Under the pieces are notes generated by a model, which made no database searches, was not told the origin of the DNA, and was given only the letters and a program-made list of their open reading frames with translations. A stretch of 64,000 bases of DNA from NCBI GenBank assembly GCA_019828565.1, contig JAHDYR010000015.1:861996-925995 (forward strand), written 5' to 3'. This DNA is from Carpediemonas membranifera. Its lineage: Eukaryota > Fornicata. The translations under genes were made by a program, and so were the position numbers. This document shows positions 51,349 through 61,120 of this stretch, in pieces (within the stretch, counting starts at the first letter, position 1; the number at the start of each line of letters is the position of its first letter).

Positions 51349-52405
51349 GGGCGTCTTGGTCTTCACAGATGTCTTCACGAAATACGTGGTACTGAAGCCG
51401 GTGAGATCAACCACGGCCGCCGAGACAGCCCAAGCAATGCTAGAAGTCTGGGCCCTATTTGGGAAACCAGCGCTACTTCAAACTGATGGCGGACCGGAAT
51501 TTAGGAACCAAGTGGACGCTGAAGTCAACCGGATCCTCTCCCTCAAGCATCGTTACTCGACCCCACATCACCCAGCCTCCAACGGAATTGTTGAACGCAC
51601 GAATGGAAAAGTCCTTCGTCTGTTGCGGGGTTTACTATTTGACAACCAGGACTATGACTGGGTTCCTTTCCTCCCTTTAGTGCAGTACATCATTAATACA
51701 CGGCCAACACGGGCCACGGGGCAAGCCCCCTTACGCCTAGTGACAGGCAATTCGGGATCCGACTCCGAGCAGTTTTCAGTCGCGCAATACGAGCGGGCGT
51801 GGGCCCTATTTAAGGAAATGTCGGCGGGCCAAGCCGATTGCCTGAAGGCGTTCCGCGACGCCCTTAATACCCGCCGTCTGCAAGCCAAGGCTCATCTCCA
51901 ACGGTATAGCGAACGAAACAAGAGCGGCGAGGACAGCGACACACCTCCGAGCTTCCCGGATGGCTCCTTCGCACTCCTCCGCTACGTTGGCAGAGCTCCC
52001 AAGCTGCTCACCAGCCTCCGGGGCCCGATGAAGGTTGTACGAGCCGGCGAATCGCCCGCTACGCACGTGGTTCGCGACTTAGTGTCGCTGGCAGAGGTCC
52101 TGGTCAGCGATGAGCGACTCATTCCTGTCGAGACGCCAGAGGACGAGCAAGCCCTGATCGCTAGACTTGCCGCCGAGTGCGGTGAGTACGTGGTCGACAA
52201 TGTCTACAAGCACAGGGTCTCAAACAAGGGGTCCAAGGTCGAATTCAAAGTCCACTGGCTGGGCTACGAGCCGAGCGAAGACTCTTGGATTAGTTTTACC
52301 AGAGAAACCGACCAGCTGGAGGCCCTAGACCAATATTTGCGCGAGAACCCTGCACTAGAGCCGACTCTGGCTCGTATTCGTCGCAGGTGGCGGGCCCGGT
52401 CCTAG
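51349..52405 (+). CDS. Gypsy-1 integrase core and chromodomain
   Basis: Continuous frame after LINE-B: 'FTDVFTKYVVLKPVRSTTAA', catalytic Asp in 'LLQTDGGPEFRNQ' and Glu in 'GIVERTNGKVLRLLRG', completing the DDE triad with the Asp at 40.5 kb. The GPY/F-like region follows ('GSFALLRYVGRAPKLLTSLR', 'GPMKVVRAGESPATHVVRD'). A C-terminal chromodomain ends the protein: 'GEYVVDNVYKHRV', 'VEFKVHWLGYEPSEDSWISF'. Chromodomains steer chromovirus integration toward modified histones. The stop is TAG at 52403-52405. Confidence 0.88.
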
Positions 52406-52880
52406 CCGCAGTATTAGGCAACTCAATCGGCGAGCAGCCAATTATGCTCAATTACCCCCCAGGAAGTAATTCTTCCGCCCAATATCGCTCTACACATGCT
52501 TGTTACACCTCTTTTGCGGGGAATTTCGGTCCAAACATCCCCAGTTAATCGATAGTCGATTGATTCCAAATTTTTGCGCATTGCGGGGGAACCAATGCCC
52601 GTGAGAACCTAGTGCTACAGCAGTACAATCACCTTTATATATCTCCCCATTTCCCTCGGGTTCAGCTCTCGTTGCGATCATCTTCCCCGTTCACTCTTTC
52701 GCCATCGACTCGTGTTTCGGCCACCACACGAGGTACTCAGACCTCAGACAGGAGGTGGAGGTAGGCCGCTGCAAGGGCATATCGAGTACACCCTTTCCAT
52801 TTTTTTTCCGTCCTTCGCCTCCTCCTTCTTTTCGACTCATCGCTGGGTCGTGCAGGTTAAGACCCATTCAATGAAAAATA

Positions 52881-52905
52881 TGGTGACTCCGGGGGTCGAA
52901 CCCGG
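52881..52905 (+). promoter_or_regulatory. Complement of a tRNA 3' end (PBS-like, out of place)
   Basis: Its reverse complement folds as a perfect T-arm (CCGGG-TTCGACC-CCCGG) followed by AGTCACCA. The terminal CCA is not gene-encoded in eukaryotes, so this is a retroelement primer-binding site rather than a tRNA gene. No 5' half of a tRNA is present. Confidence 0.5.
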
Positions 52906-52979
52906 TTCCACCCTGAAGGAAGATCCTCGACCATCGGATGGGTTTCTGACACAATTTGCAAAGTGGCTTTAATACTCTC

Positions 52980-52996
52980 GGTGGGGGGAGGGGTAG
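52980..52996 (+). promoter_or_regulatory. Gypsy-1 polypurine tract
   Basis: GGTGGGGGGAGGGGTAG directly abuts the 3' LTR and is the primer for plus-strand synthesis. Gypsy-2 has GGGGGAGAGGTAG in the same position (30307-30321, minus). Confidence 0.75.
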
Positions 52997-53104
52997 TGTC
53001 GCAATACCGTATTAATATTTATATATTTTATGGGTGTCGTCTTGGTCCTACTTGGTCCGAGACGACACCAGTGTGTCGAAATAAATTAGCGCATCGTTAC
53101 AACA
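52997..53104 (+). repeat. Gypsy-1 3' LTR (108 bp)
   Basis: It is identical to 30461-30568 and is followed by TSD TCGT (53105-53108). Confidence 0.9.
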
Positions 53105-56100
53105 TCGTGGTCGAGAATCGCTTCAACGACGTACTCCTCTTCGTCTGTCGCCTGTAACTGGCGAGCCCTATCGAGCTCTAGCTCGTGCGGAATAACCATG
53201 AGCCTGTCCTCGTGGACGACCTTGACCTGGTCGCTAATCAGCGAGGCGATCTCCACCGCCTTGTGCCTCAAGATCTTGACGACCTTATACGGGCCTAGGA
53301 GGCCGTGGAGCTTTGACTTCCGGACTGGATTAAGCAGCACCAGGTCTCCGGCTTTCAAACCCGACTCCCGGGCTGTCGGCAGTTCTGTTTCGCTGATCAG
53401 TTGGACTAGCTCACGCTGCATCCGGGTCAGGTTGTCTCTGTGCTGTTTCGCTCTGTCGGCTGGAGTGAGGAGCTCGTCGTCATTCGTCTCACTCTCCTCC
53501 CATCTCCCCCCGATCTCAACCCTGTGACCGAAGATGATCTCGTTCGGGGTCAGTAGAGTGTCCGAGTTCGTCGTAGAGTTGAGTATGTGCTGCACGTAGG
53601 GTAGTATGTCCGACCAGCTGTCGTACTGCTGTGTCGTAAGCGTGAGCCAGCGTAGGTGTCTCGCCACCTCACCATTTCGACGCTCCACGACGCCATTCGA
53701 CTCGGGATGATAGGGTAGCGTCCTCTGGTGGTATGTGTTCAGCTGTTCGAGGAACTTCTTGACAGTGCGGTTGATGTACTCACTGCCGTTGTCTGACCTT
53801 ATCGTTCGCGGGACCCCATGACGGGCTGCTGCGAGCCACAGCGCTCTAGCTGCCTCGTCTGAGTTGTTCGCTGGCGCGGGATAGAGCTCAGTATACTTCG
53901 AGAACGTGTCGGTTATCACGAAGATAAACTTGTTGCCCTCACCGTCCTGCGTGATGGGCCCGACTGTGTCGATGGCCACCGTCTGCCAGGGCTTGCCGGC
54001 CTTAGTAGACAGTCGTTGCGTAGAGACGAAGTTCTTCAGCCTCGTCTTCAGGCACTCTGGGCAGTGGCTTGTGAAGTCTGCCACGTCGGACGTACGTCCG
54101 ATCCAGAATCCTATGGGTCGTAGAGCCTCGAGTGTCTTTTCGCGCCCTTCGTGTCGCCTGTGGGCGTGCAACAAGAGGGACTGTCTGAGGTCGTGGTCGT
54201 TTGGCACCCACGGCACTCCATCGTAGCGGTACAAACCGTCCGGGTCCCGGCTTGTCTTGGCTGAACTGGTCCAGTCGGCCACCTCATCTGCCGAGGTCCT
54301 CCCCTGCGCCGAGAGTATGGCCTTAGTGAAGTCCTCGACCTCACCCAGTATAGCCGAGCATGCGGTGGCCCGAGACAGCATGTCCGCCGCGCAGTTGTCC
54401 TTGCCGGGGATATGCTCTATGGCAAAGTCATAGTCCTGTAGGATGAGGGACCAACGAAGCAGCTTGGCGTTGACGTCACGCTTTCTACTGAGGAACGTCA
54501 AGTTCCTGTGGTCCGTTTGAACCAGGAAGGGCGCTCCTTTCAACTTGAAGAGGGAGCTGAAGTCTCGGCGTGTTAGACAGGCCAGAATGGCGAATAGCTC
54601 TTGCTCGTATGTGCTCCAGTTCTTTTGTGTGTCGTTGAACGAGCCAGAGAAAAATGAAACGACCTCCCAGTTGTCGCCGTGTTGTTGGAGCAGTATGCCG
54701 CCCCATCCGTCATCGCTCGCGTCCGTTTGTAGTCTCCACGGTGCGTTGAGGTCGGGATAATGTAGAGCGAGATTCTTCTTCACCTCACTCTTGAAGTCCT
54801 TGAAGGCTTGTTCTTGCTTATCTCCCCAAATCCGCTCACTGCTAGTTTGTTTCATCTGTGATATAGGCTTGAGAAGGCGCGATGAGTCTTGAACGAACTT
54901 CGAAACGTAGTTGAACGAACCGAGGAGGCGCTCCAGCTCCTTAACGGTATGTGGGCGCGGTAACTCTATAATGGACTTGATCCTGTCCTCTGAGAGCTTC
55001 ATTCCCTCGCTGTTCAAGACATAGCCGACGACCTCAGTTTCTGGCGTCCCTAAACTGCACTTTGGAGCTTTGAGCCGCAGGTTGTACTCCCTACAGATCT
55101 GTAGCGTGTGTCTAACAACATCAATGAAGGAATCGCCATCTCTTGCATACAGCATGATGTCATCTAAGTATATTGCGGCCCCTTTGTGTAGAATCGGGGC
55201 GAAAGCTGTGTCCATGGCCCTCTGGAATCTCGATGGAGCATTTCGAAGGCCGAATGGGCACCGTAGAAACTCTGCATATGCGTCTGGTGTTACAAAGGCT
55301 GTCTTCGGGATGTCTTGTTCCGCCATCTTCATCTGGTAATAGCCTTGGCGCAAGTCTAAGCTGCCATAGAACTGTGCGCCCGCCGCCTCCCGCACATAGG
55401 TTCTGATGTCAGGCAACGGGTAGTGGTCAGGCTCTGTGATCTCGTTCAAAGCCTTGAAGTCGACACATAGACGTATCTTCTGCGAGCCTTTGTGCCCGCC
55501 GGTCACGACGACCACTGGGGATGAGTGGGGGCCTCTGCTGTCTCGTATGAAGCCTTGTTCTCTCAGTCGGGCTACCTCGTCTGCCACAAGGTCCCTCTTC
55601 GTGTTGCCCAGCGGGCGTGCCTTAATCTGCACCAGTTTGCTTTCAACGAGCTCGATTGTCATCGGTTCCAGTTTCGAGCCTTCTGGCGGAAGATTCTCGT
55701 CAAAAACATCTTCGTAGTCCTTGACCAGTGCTCTGAGTTTCCCTTGGATCTCGCTCTTCGGGATATGGATTGAGGATATTCCTTCCTCGGCGACTGTGCT
55801 ATTTCTAGCGGCAATGGCGTTGAGTTCTTCTTCAATAACGCATAGGTATTCGTTGTTGGCAAGGAATTCGTCGTTTGCTTCCTCCTTGTTGGCACTCTTC
55901 TCGGAACGGAAAGACATGTGGAACCCCTCGTTCGAGAGGAATCCCAGTGATCTGAGGTCCTTGGTACCCATAATAAGCTTCTCCTGCGTACCATCCAGCA
56001 CGTAGAACCTGATCTTACAGACGATGTCCATCTTCTCGAGATGGGTAAATCGCACCGTCAAATCCACCGCTTCTTGCACCGTCACGAGACTGCCCTGCGC

Positions 56101-56256
56101 CAGCCTGACCAGGAACTTGGCGCATCGCTTCGTAGGCACATGGTGCTTCTCAGACCGCAGTCTCGCTTACAGTCGTGAGGAAATGAAGGATCTCGACGCT
56201 CCAGTGTCAATCATCAAGCGGTACTCCTGGCCATTTATCTCCACCTCCGTCATGAG
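53105..56256 (-). pseudogene. Gypsy-2 protease-RT-RNase H-integrase-chromodomain polyprotein
   Basis: The protease DTGAS motif ('YRLMIDTGASRSFISSRL') is followed by an in-frame TAA at about 56168, and the frame resumes as 'SEKHHVPTKRCAKFLVRLA' and stays open for over 1000 residues. RT: 'RLCVDFKALNEITEPDHYPL', 'CPFGLRNAPSRFQRAMDTAF', 'AAIYLDDIMLYARD'. RNase H: 'WRLQTDASDDGWGGILLQQH', 'VQTDHRNLTFLSR'. Integrase: 'VAIDTVGPIT', 'IRSDNGSEYINR', 'SNGVVERRNGEV'. The chromodomain begins EEEYVVEAILDHD and is cut by Gypsy-1; its end is at 30309-30456. Apart from the TAA and that insertion the enzyme appears intact. Confidence 0.88.
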
Positions 56257-57225
56257 GACCTCTTCTTCCTCGGCGGCGTTGGCTTCGACAGGCTGTCGCG
56301 GCTTGATTTCAGCGGTAGAGCGGAGGCGTCCGTTCTCGCGGGATCGACGTTGAGGGCAGTCGTTGTCGTAATGCTGCCCTTGGCAGAAGCGGCAGGGTCG
56401 AAAGGGCTTCTTGGTGGCCTTGAGCTGGTCTCGCCCGGTGGGCGGGAGCCGACGGTCGTCGTCTTGTTGATCGTGGAGCTAGTGGGGGCGCTGTCAGGGG
56501 AGTCCGTGGTGGGCGTGTTCTCGTCTTCCACCGAAGCTACTATCTTAGCTAGTTTCATGAGCTCGTTGATGTTCTTCGGCTTGATGAGCGTTCTTTCGAG
56601 TTCGAGCTTCTTGTAGAACACCTTGGGTTTGAGGCGGTACATAAAGGCCTTACAGAGGACCTTGTCGAAGTGTTCCGCTCTCAGGGCGGCTAGCTCGCTG
56701 TCGGAGGCTGGTCTTTCTTGCTCCTTCTTGACAGCATTTCCTTCGTCGTCTTACCTTACCTTACCTTACCTTACCTTACAGGACGGCGACAGTCTCCTTC
56801 ACGCGCCTCTGTAGCGGCGAGAGGGCGTGGTTAAGGGCCGTTTCACGGCAGGCAACCTCTTTCACGAGGTCGGTGTACTCAGAAAAGTCGGCGCAGTAGT
56901 TTCTCATGGCCGCTGAGCGATTGAGTCCCTTGCTAGTTAAAGGACAGTCAATTGCATCAACGGCGTCCTTCAAGGCTCCCAAGGACTTCGGGATAGCCTC
57001 ACTGCGTAGGTAAGTAATCGTCTGCTCGAGGGAAAGCTCTTCAATGCTCTTCCCTTGATTAAACTCTTCAGCGGCGCGTTGGAGCGATTCAGGCAGAAGC
57101 ACCCCAGGCGGGAAATCGGCGTTTTGTGCCACCCAAATGCGCGCGGCCCGTTTGAAGTCACGAATGGCCGGGAGAGTTATCTTTTTGGGATCAAGGCTCG
57201 GCACATCTACAGTAATGTTAACCAT
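56250..57225 (-). pseudogene. Gypsy-2 gag with pentanucleotide repeat and knuckle
   Basis: ATG 57225 begins MVNITVDVPSLDPKKITLP and reads 149 residues of helical capsid-like protein to a stop inside a (GGTAA)n tract (56751-56779). Beyond the tract another frame continues the capsid: 'FMYRLKPKVFYKKLELERTL', 'INELMKLAKIVASVEDEN', and in a third frame the zinc knuckle CRFCQGQHYDNDC, with the same C-x2-C-x3-H-x4-C spacing as Gypsy-1. The pentanucleotide expansion probably caused the first frame loss. Confidence 0.7.
56751..56779. repeat. (TTACC)n pentanucleotide microsatellite
   Basis: Five perfect TTACC units plus a sixth degenerate one lie within Gypsy-2 gag. On the coding strand it reads GTAAG repeated, resembling a row of splice donors. 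Confidence 0.85.
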
Positions 57226-57240
57226 GCCCAGTCGTCCAGA

Positions 57241-57252
57241 AAGTGATCACTT
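57241..57252. promoter_or_regulatory. Palindrome directly after the Gypsy-2 5' LTR
   Basis: AAGTGATCACTT is a perfect 12-bp palindrome abutting the LTR at the primer-binding position, parallel to GTGAATTCAC in Gypsy-1. Confidence 0.5.
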
Positions 57253-57327
57253 TGTGTCGGAACTATTTAATAAGGTAAACCTGCTTGGTGGTAATAATGG
57301 CCACAACTATTCTGGAGCCCCACGACA
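57253..57327 (-). repeat. Gypsy-2 5' LTR (75 bp)
   Basis: It is identical to 30232-30306 and is flanked outside by TSD CCAC (57328-57331). Confidence 0.88.
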
Positions 57328-57897
57328 CCACCTTCCAGGCCCTTGCCAAGCGCCAGGTCGGCCTGCCTGCCTTCAACACCGGCGACCTGCCCCAATGCCC
57401 CATGTGTAGCAAGCCCCACCCTGATACTGAGCATCTGCTCGGCTGCCAGAACCTCCCGAACGGTCTCCGCAAGCGCCGCCACGACGACATGCGCGATGCC
57501 GCTCTCACCCTCCTCCGCCGCGAAGGCGTCCCCGTCCACAAAGAGCAAAACCTCCGGCTCTTCCCGGCTGTCGAGCTTGTCGACGCACCCATCAACCCGA
57601 ACGCCGATATCCCTGCCGACCTGCTCATCACCCCGCCAAACGCCATGCCCACCGTCGTCGACCTGCGCGTCACCAACTACCGGTCGAGTGCGTACTCGGA
57701 CAAGACACGCCATTACCGTGACTACCGCGTGACGGTCCTCCCAGCCATCTCGTCAATCTACGGCGAGACGGCCGTTACGAAGACCAGCGGCGCGAAGAAG
57801 GAGCGCCCCTGCTGGATCGCATCGCTCGCCGGCATCTGCGGCCTGTCCGAAGGCGCGACCGCCACCCTCCGCCGCGATGTCGCCCTCGCCCACTGGA
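57328..57897 (+). pseudogene. RLE LINE, zinc knuckle and endonuclease C-terminus
   Basis: This is the right half of the LINE that Gypsy-2 split. 'TFQALAKRQVGLPAFNTGDL' leads to the knuckle CPMCSKPHPDTEHLLGC, then 'GLRKRRHDDMRDAALTLLRR' and the PD-(D/E)xK core 'NADIPADLLI...PTVVDLRVTNYRS'. After it come 'RVTVLPAISSIYGE' and 'CWIASLAGICGLSEGATATL'. This order (CCHC followed by a restriction-like nuclease) is that of R2, NeSL and Entamoeba LINEs. The RT domain is absent: a TAA lies just upstream of the Gypsy-2 site (around 30204), so the copy is 5'-truncated. The frame then runs into LINE-A-type sequence. Confidence 0.65.
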
Positions 57898-58019
57898 AAA
57901 GAGAGACCAGGAGCCAGCATCGCGTGAACAGACAACTGGGAGTCATAGGCGACGACCCCCAACACCTAAGTGGCAGGGAACCAGAGAAGGCATCGGCACA
58001 ATCGTCAGCCCTGTGCCAT
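57898..58019 (+). pseudogene. LINE-A-related endonuclease fragment
   Basis: 'SQHRVNRQLGVIGDD' and, in the next frame, 'WQGTREGIGTIVSP' correspond to LINE-A1 'SQHRINRQLGIAGNDE' and 'WKGTREGIGTIVSPHA' (35763-35870). It is fused in frame to the RLE LINE at its left and cut by Gypsy-3 at its right. Confidence 0.65.
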
Positions 58020-58096
58020 TGTTGGCTTGCGCAGGTAGATCTGTTTACATAAACTGCACTGGCTCTCACTTCCCTCCTCAAGGCGAAGCTAGCCAG

Positions 58097-61000
58097 CTAA
58101 CGGCGGCCATTGCCCCGGAACTTCCGCTTGTAACGTGCGAAGAGGGGCGTGAGACCTGGGTTGAGGCGTAGGTAGTCATCCAGGGCGGCGAGGCGGTCGT
58201 AATATGCGTTATACGGAATGTACGAGTCCTCGGAGTCTTCTAGGCCTTCCCAGTGGACGAGGAGCTCGAGGCGTCGGTTGCGCTCGCGGTGGCCGACGAT
58301 GGCGGAGACTTGTTGTTCGTCTTGTTCGTATGCGGCGATGCGCTCGAGTGTCTTGAGGTCTGCTGTGCCTGGGTCGAAGCGAATGAGGCGGTCCTGGTGG
58401 ACGAGCAGCTCGGACTTGGTGACGAGGTCACGGAGGACGAATGTGTTGGGGCTCTTCCCTTCCCTGAGGAGTTGTAGCGGGCCGCGGACTGGAGGCAGAA
58501 TCTTGGATGGGGCCTTGTGAGGATATCTCAGGAGCACTAGGCGTTCGAGTTTCCAGTCGAAGTTGTCCGCCGGTTGGGTTTGTGCGGCCTTGTGACGCTC
58601 GTATGCGGCGATCTTCGCGCGGGCTGCGTCGTGCATGGCCTGTATGTCGGTGTGGAATGCGTTAATGGCCTGGATGGTAGGTGTGTCTTGCGTCGCCTTG
58701 GCGGCGCTGATGATGCGTGACTCCGGGAGGGCCGTGAGCGCGGACGTGTGTCCGAAAAGCAGCTCGAACGGCGTGAAGCCGGTAGTCGAGTGTGTCGAAG
58801 TGTTGATAATGTGTTGCACGATTGGGATAAGTGCGGGCCAGTCGGTCGTTTCTGAGTCTAGTAGCAGGGCGCGCAGTCTGCGCATGATGGTCCCATTGAC
58901 TCTCTCGACAACGCCGTTACTCTGTGGGTGGTACGCCGTGGAGAACCTGTGGTTCAGGCTGATCTTCTTGTTGAGAGCGGCGATGGTTGAGTTCTTGAAC
59001 TGACTTCCCTGGTCTGTCTGGATCAGGCTGGGTGCGCCGAAGAGCGACCACACCTGGAGCATCGCGTCGGCGGCTTCTTCTGCCGAGGTTGACGCAACCG
59101 GCTTGAGCACAGTGAACTTGCTGAAGACGTCGATGAACACGATCACGTGAGCGAGGCCATTCGTCTTTGGAAGCGGGCCGAGCGTGTCTATCTGCCCCGC
59201 CTCGAATGGGCGGGTCTTCTGGGTCGTATGCCACTGGGCCTTGGCGATGGGGTGGGATTTGAGCTTCTGGCAGACTGGGCAAGTCGCGACGTGCTCCGCG
59301 ACGTCTGAGTTCATGGAAGACCAGGTCTTGCCGGCTTCCTTGAGATGGGCGATCGTTTGTTTGATCGAAGCATGGCCGTTGGCTCCAGCGTGGGCCTGCT
59401 GAATGTCGAAGCGGTGGGTGCTGCTGGCGATTTCGCTGATCGCCGCGCCGCTGGGGCGGGAGAGGGCGTCCGCGACGACGTTAGTTGTCCCTGCGATATG
59501 CATGATGTCGAAGGGGTACTCGGATAGGATGAGTCTCCATCGCGTGAGCTTGCGCGTCCCTTCCTCAGCCTTGCGAATCATCCACACGATGTTCTTGTGA
59601 TCTGTGAGTACGGTGAATGGCTTCAGCTTGAGAATCTGGCTAAACTCTGGCCGGGTGATGCAGTATATGACTGCGTAGAGCTCTTGCTCGACCGTCGCCC
59701 AGCGGCGTTGGGTCTCTGTGAACGTCTTTGAGAAGTACGCGAGGGGTTTCTTCGTGTCGCCCTCGTGTTGCCACAGCACTCCGCCGGCTGCGATTGTGGA
59801 CGCGTCTGTCTCAAGTGTCCACTTGCAGGTCAGGTTGGGTAGTGCCAATGCCTTGTTGTCGGTGCACAGCTCCTTCAGAGCCGCGAATGCCTTGTCGTGT
59901 TCCTCAGTCCAAGGGAGCTTGTCTAGCTTCTTGGGTGACCCCTTGAGGAGGGCGTTGAGGGGGGCTGTGGCTGAGCTGAGTTGCGGGAGGTAGTTTGCGA
60001 GGTGGTTAAACTTGCCCATCGTGCGTCTGAGCTCTGTGACGGTGGTGGGGGCGGGCAGCTCCTTCAGCGCGGCGACGCGGCCTGGGCTCACCGAGCGGCC
60101 GGAGCTGTTGATGATGAATCCGCAGACCTCCACTTCGGCGGCGCCGATGGTACACTTGTCCGCGCGGAGGCGCAGGCGGTTGTCCTTGGCTCTCTGGAGG
60201 GTGAGTCTCAGGGTGTTGAGGAATCCTTCTTCGGTCCGTGCGTAGAGGAATATGTCATCCACGTAGACCCGGTGGCCGGGGATGCCATCTAGCACGGCCT
60301 CCATCGCTCGTTGAAACTTGGAGGGGGCGTTCTTAAGTCCAAACGGGACCCTGAGGAACTCGAATTGGTGCCCGGGGACTACGAACGAGGTAAGGTGGTG
60401 ATGCTGGCCGGCTCCATCAGCTGCTGCCAGTATCCGGACCGGAGATCGAGTGATGCAAAGTAAGAGCATCCGCCGGCTTCGTGGGGCAGGTCCCTCAGAT
60501 CGGGGAGGGGAAAGGCGTCGTCCTTCGTGGCGTCGTTAAGATCGTTGAATGCGACGCAGAAGCGGGGTTCGCCGTTCTTCTTGGTTGCCATCGTGTGGCG
60601 GCTGGCGTGCTCGGACTGGCTGTCTCGTATGATGCCGAGCTTCTTCATCTTCTCGATCTCGGAGAGGGCGGCTGAGCCAGCCTCTCCGACAAGCTGTCGA
60701 GGACGGCACTTGAGGTGAAAATCGCGTGTGAGTTCGATCTTGTGAGGCTGTAGTTTGCTGCCTTCGGGCGGGAGAGCCGGGTCGAACACCTCATCGAACT
60801 CCTCGACGATGCTTCGGACCTTGTTGGCGAACTCGGTGCCGTGGTCGTCCGGGATCGCGACGGCGAGCGAATGCTTCGAGTCCGAGGTTGACGCCGCTTC
60901 GAAGACGTCGGCGTCGATCATGTTGTGCTCTTCTAGATCGTCCTTATCATCCGGCTTCTCGGACGGGAGTATCAGTAGGCGGTCGTTGAGGACGTAGCCG

Positions 61001-61105
61001 ATGTGCCTGAGGAGGTCCTTGCCGATCAGCATCCTGTCGCTGGTGCCTGTGATCATGTGGACGTCCCAGTCGAGCGTGACGGTTTTGCCATCCATGCCAG
61101 GGAGT
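58097..61105 (-). pseudogene. Gypsy-3 protease end, RT, RNase H, integrase, chromodomain
   Basis: Two frames overlap near 60379-60469, where a 1-nt shift is needed. The first (61116-60379) has 'TSDRMLIGKDLLRHIGYVL', 'PRFCVAFNDLNDATKDDAF' and 'FASLDLRSGYWQQLM'. The second (60469-58097) has 'EFLRVPFGLKNAPSKFQRAM', 'HRVYVDDIFLYARTE', 'TLETDASTIAAGGVLWQHEG', 'TVLTDHKNIVWMI', integrase 'GQIDTLGPLP', 'LIQTDQGSQFKNST' and 'SNGVVERVNGTIMRRL', and a chromodomain-like end 'QQVSAIVGHRERNRRLELLV', 'HWEGLEDSEDSYIPYN'. Apart from the shift and LINE-A2 the pol is complete. Confidence 0.85.
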
Positions 61106-61120
61106 GTGATGGACATGGTG

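Larger units (their letters stand above)
52406..52996 (+). other. Gypsy-1 3' non-coding region
   Basis: These 590 bp lie between the pol stop and the 3' LTR. They contain a TATA-like TTTATATATC (about 52630), a T-rich run, a tRNA-3'-end complement (52881-52905), and the polypurine tract. The TATA-plus-primer-site order looks like a leftover LTR and PBS of another element, but I cannot find its partner. Confidence 0.4.
30461..53104 (+). mobile_element. Gypsy-1, chromovirus-type LTR retrotransposon (about 4.9 kb without inserts)
   Basis: Identical 108-bp LTRs in direct orientation (30461-30568 and 52997-53104) and TSD TCGT (30457-30460 and 53105-53108) bound it. The plus-strand order is gag, protease, RT, [LINE-A1], RNase H, integrase N-terminus, [LINE-B], integrase core, chromodomain, polypurine tract. 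Without the two LINEs and their duplications it is about 4937 bp. Confidence 0.9.
30232..57327 (-). mobile_element. Gypsy-2, chromovirus-type LTR retrotransposon (about 4.4 kb without inserts)
   Basis: Identical 75-bp LTRs (30232-30306 and 57253-57327) and a 4-bp TSD CCAC define it. The coding order on the minus strand is gag, protease, RT, RNase H, integrase, chromodomain. Gypsy-1 lies inside the chromodomain codons; without it the element is 4448 bp. Gypsy-2 itself interrupts an RLE LINE just before its CPMC zinc-knuckle codons. Confidence 0.88.

Noticed and set aside
52881-52955. tRNA gene on the minus strand
   Set aside because: Only the T-arm and acceptor 3' strand fit. There is no D-arm, anticodon arm or matching 5' acceptor strand, and the encoded CCA points to a retroelement primer site.
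58020-58058. A 39-bp TG...CA segment as the complete Gypsy-3 LTR
   Set aside because: It follows a purine tract and has suitable ends, but the second LTR is outside the window, so length and identity cannot be tested.
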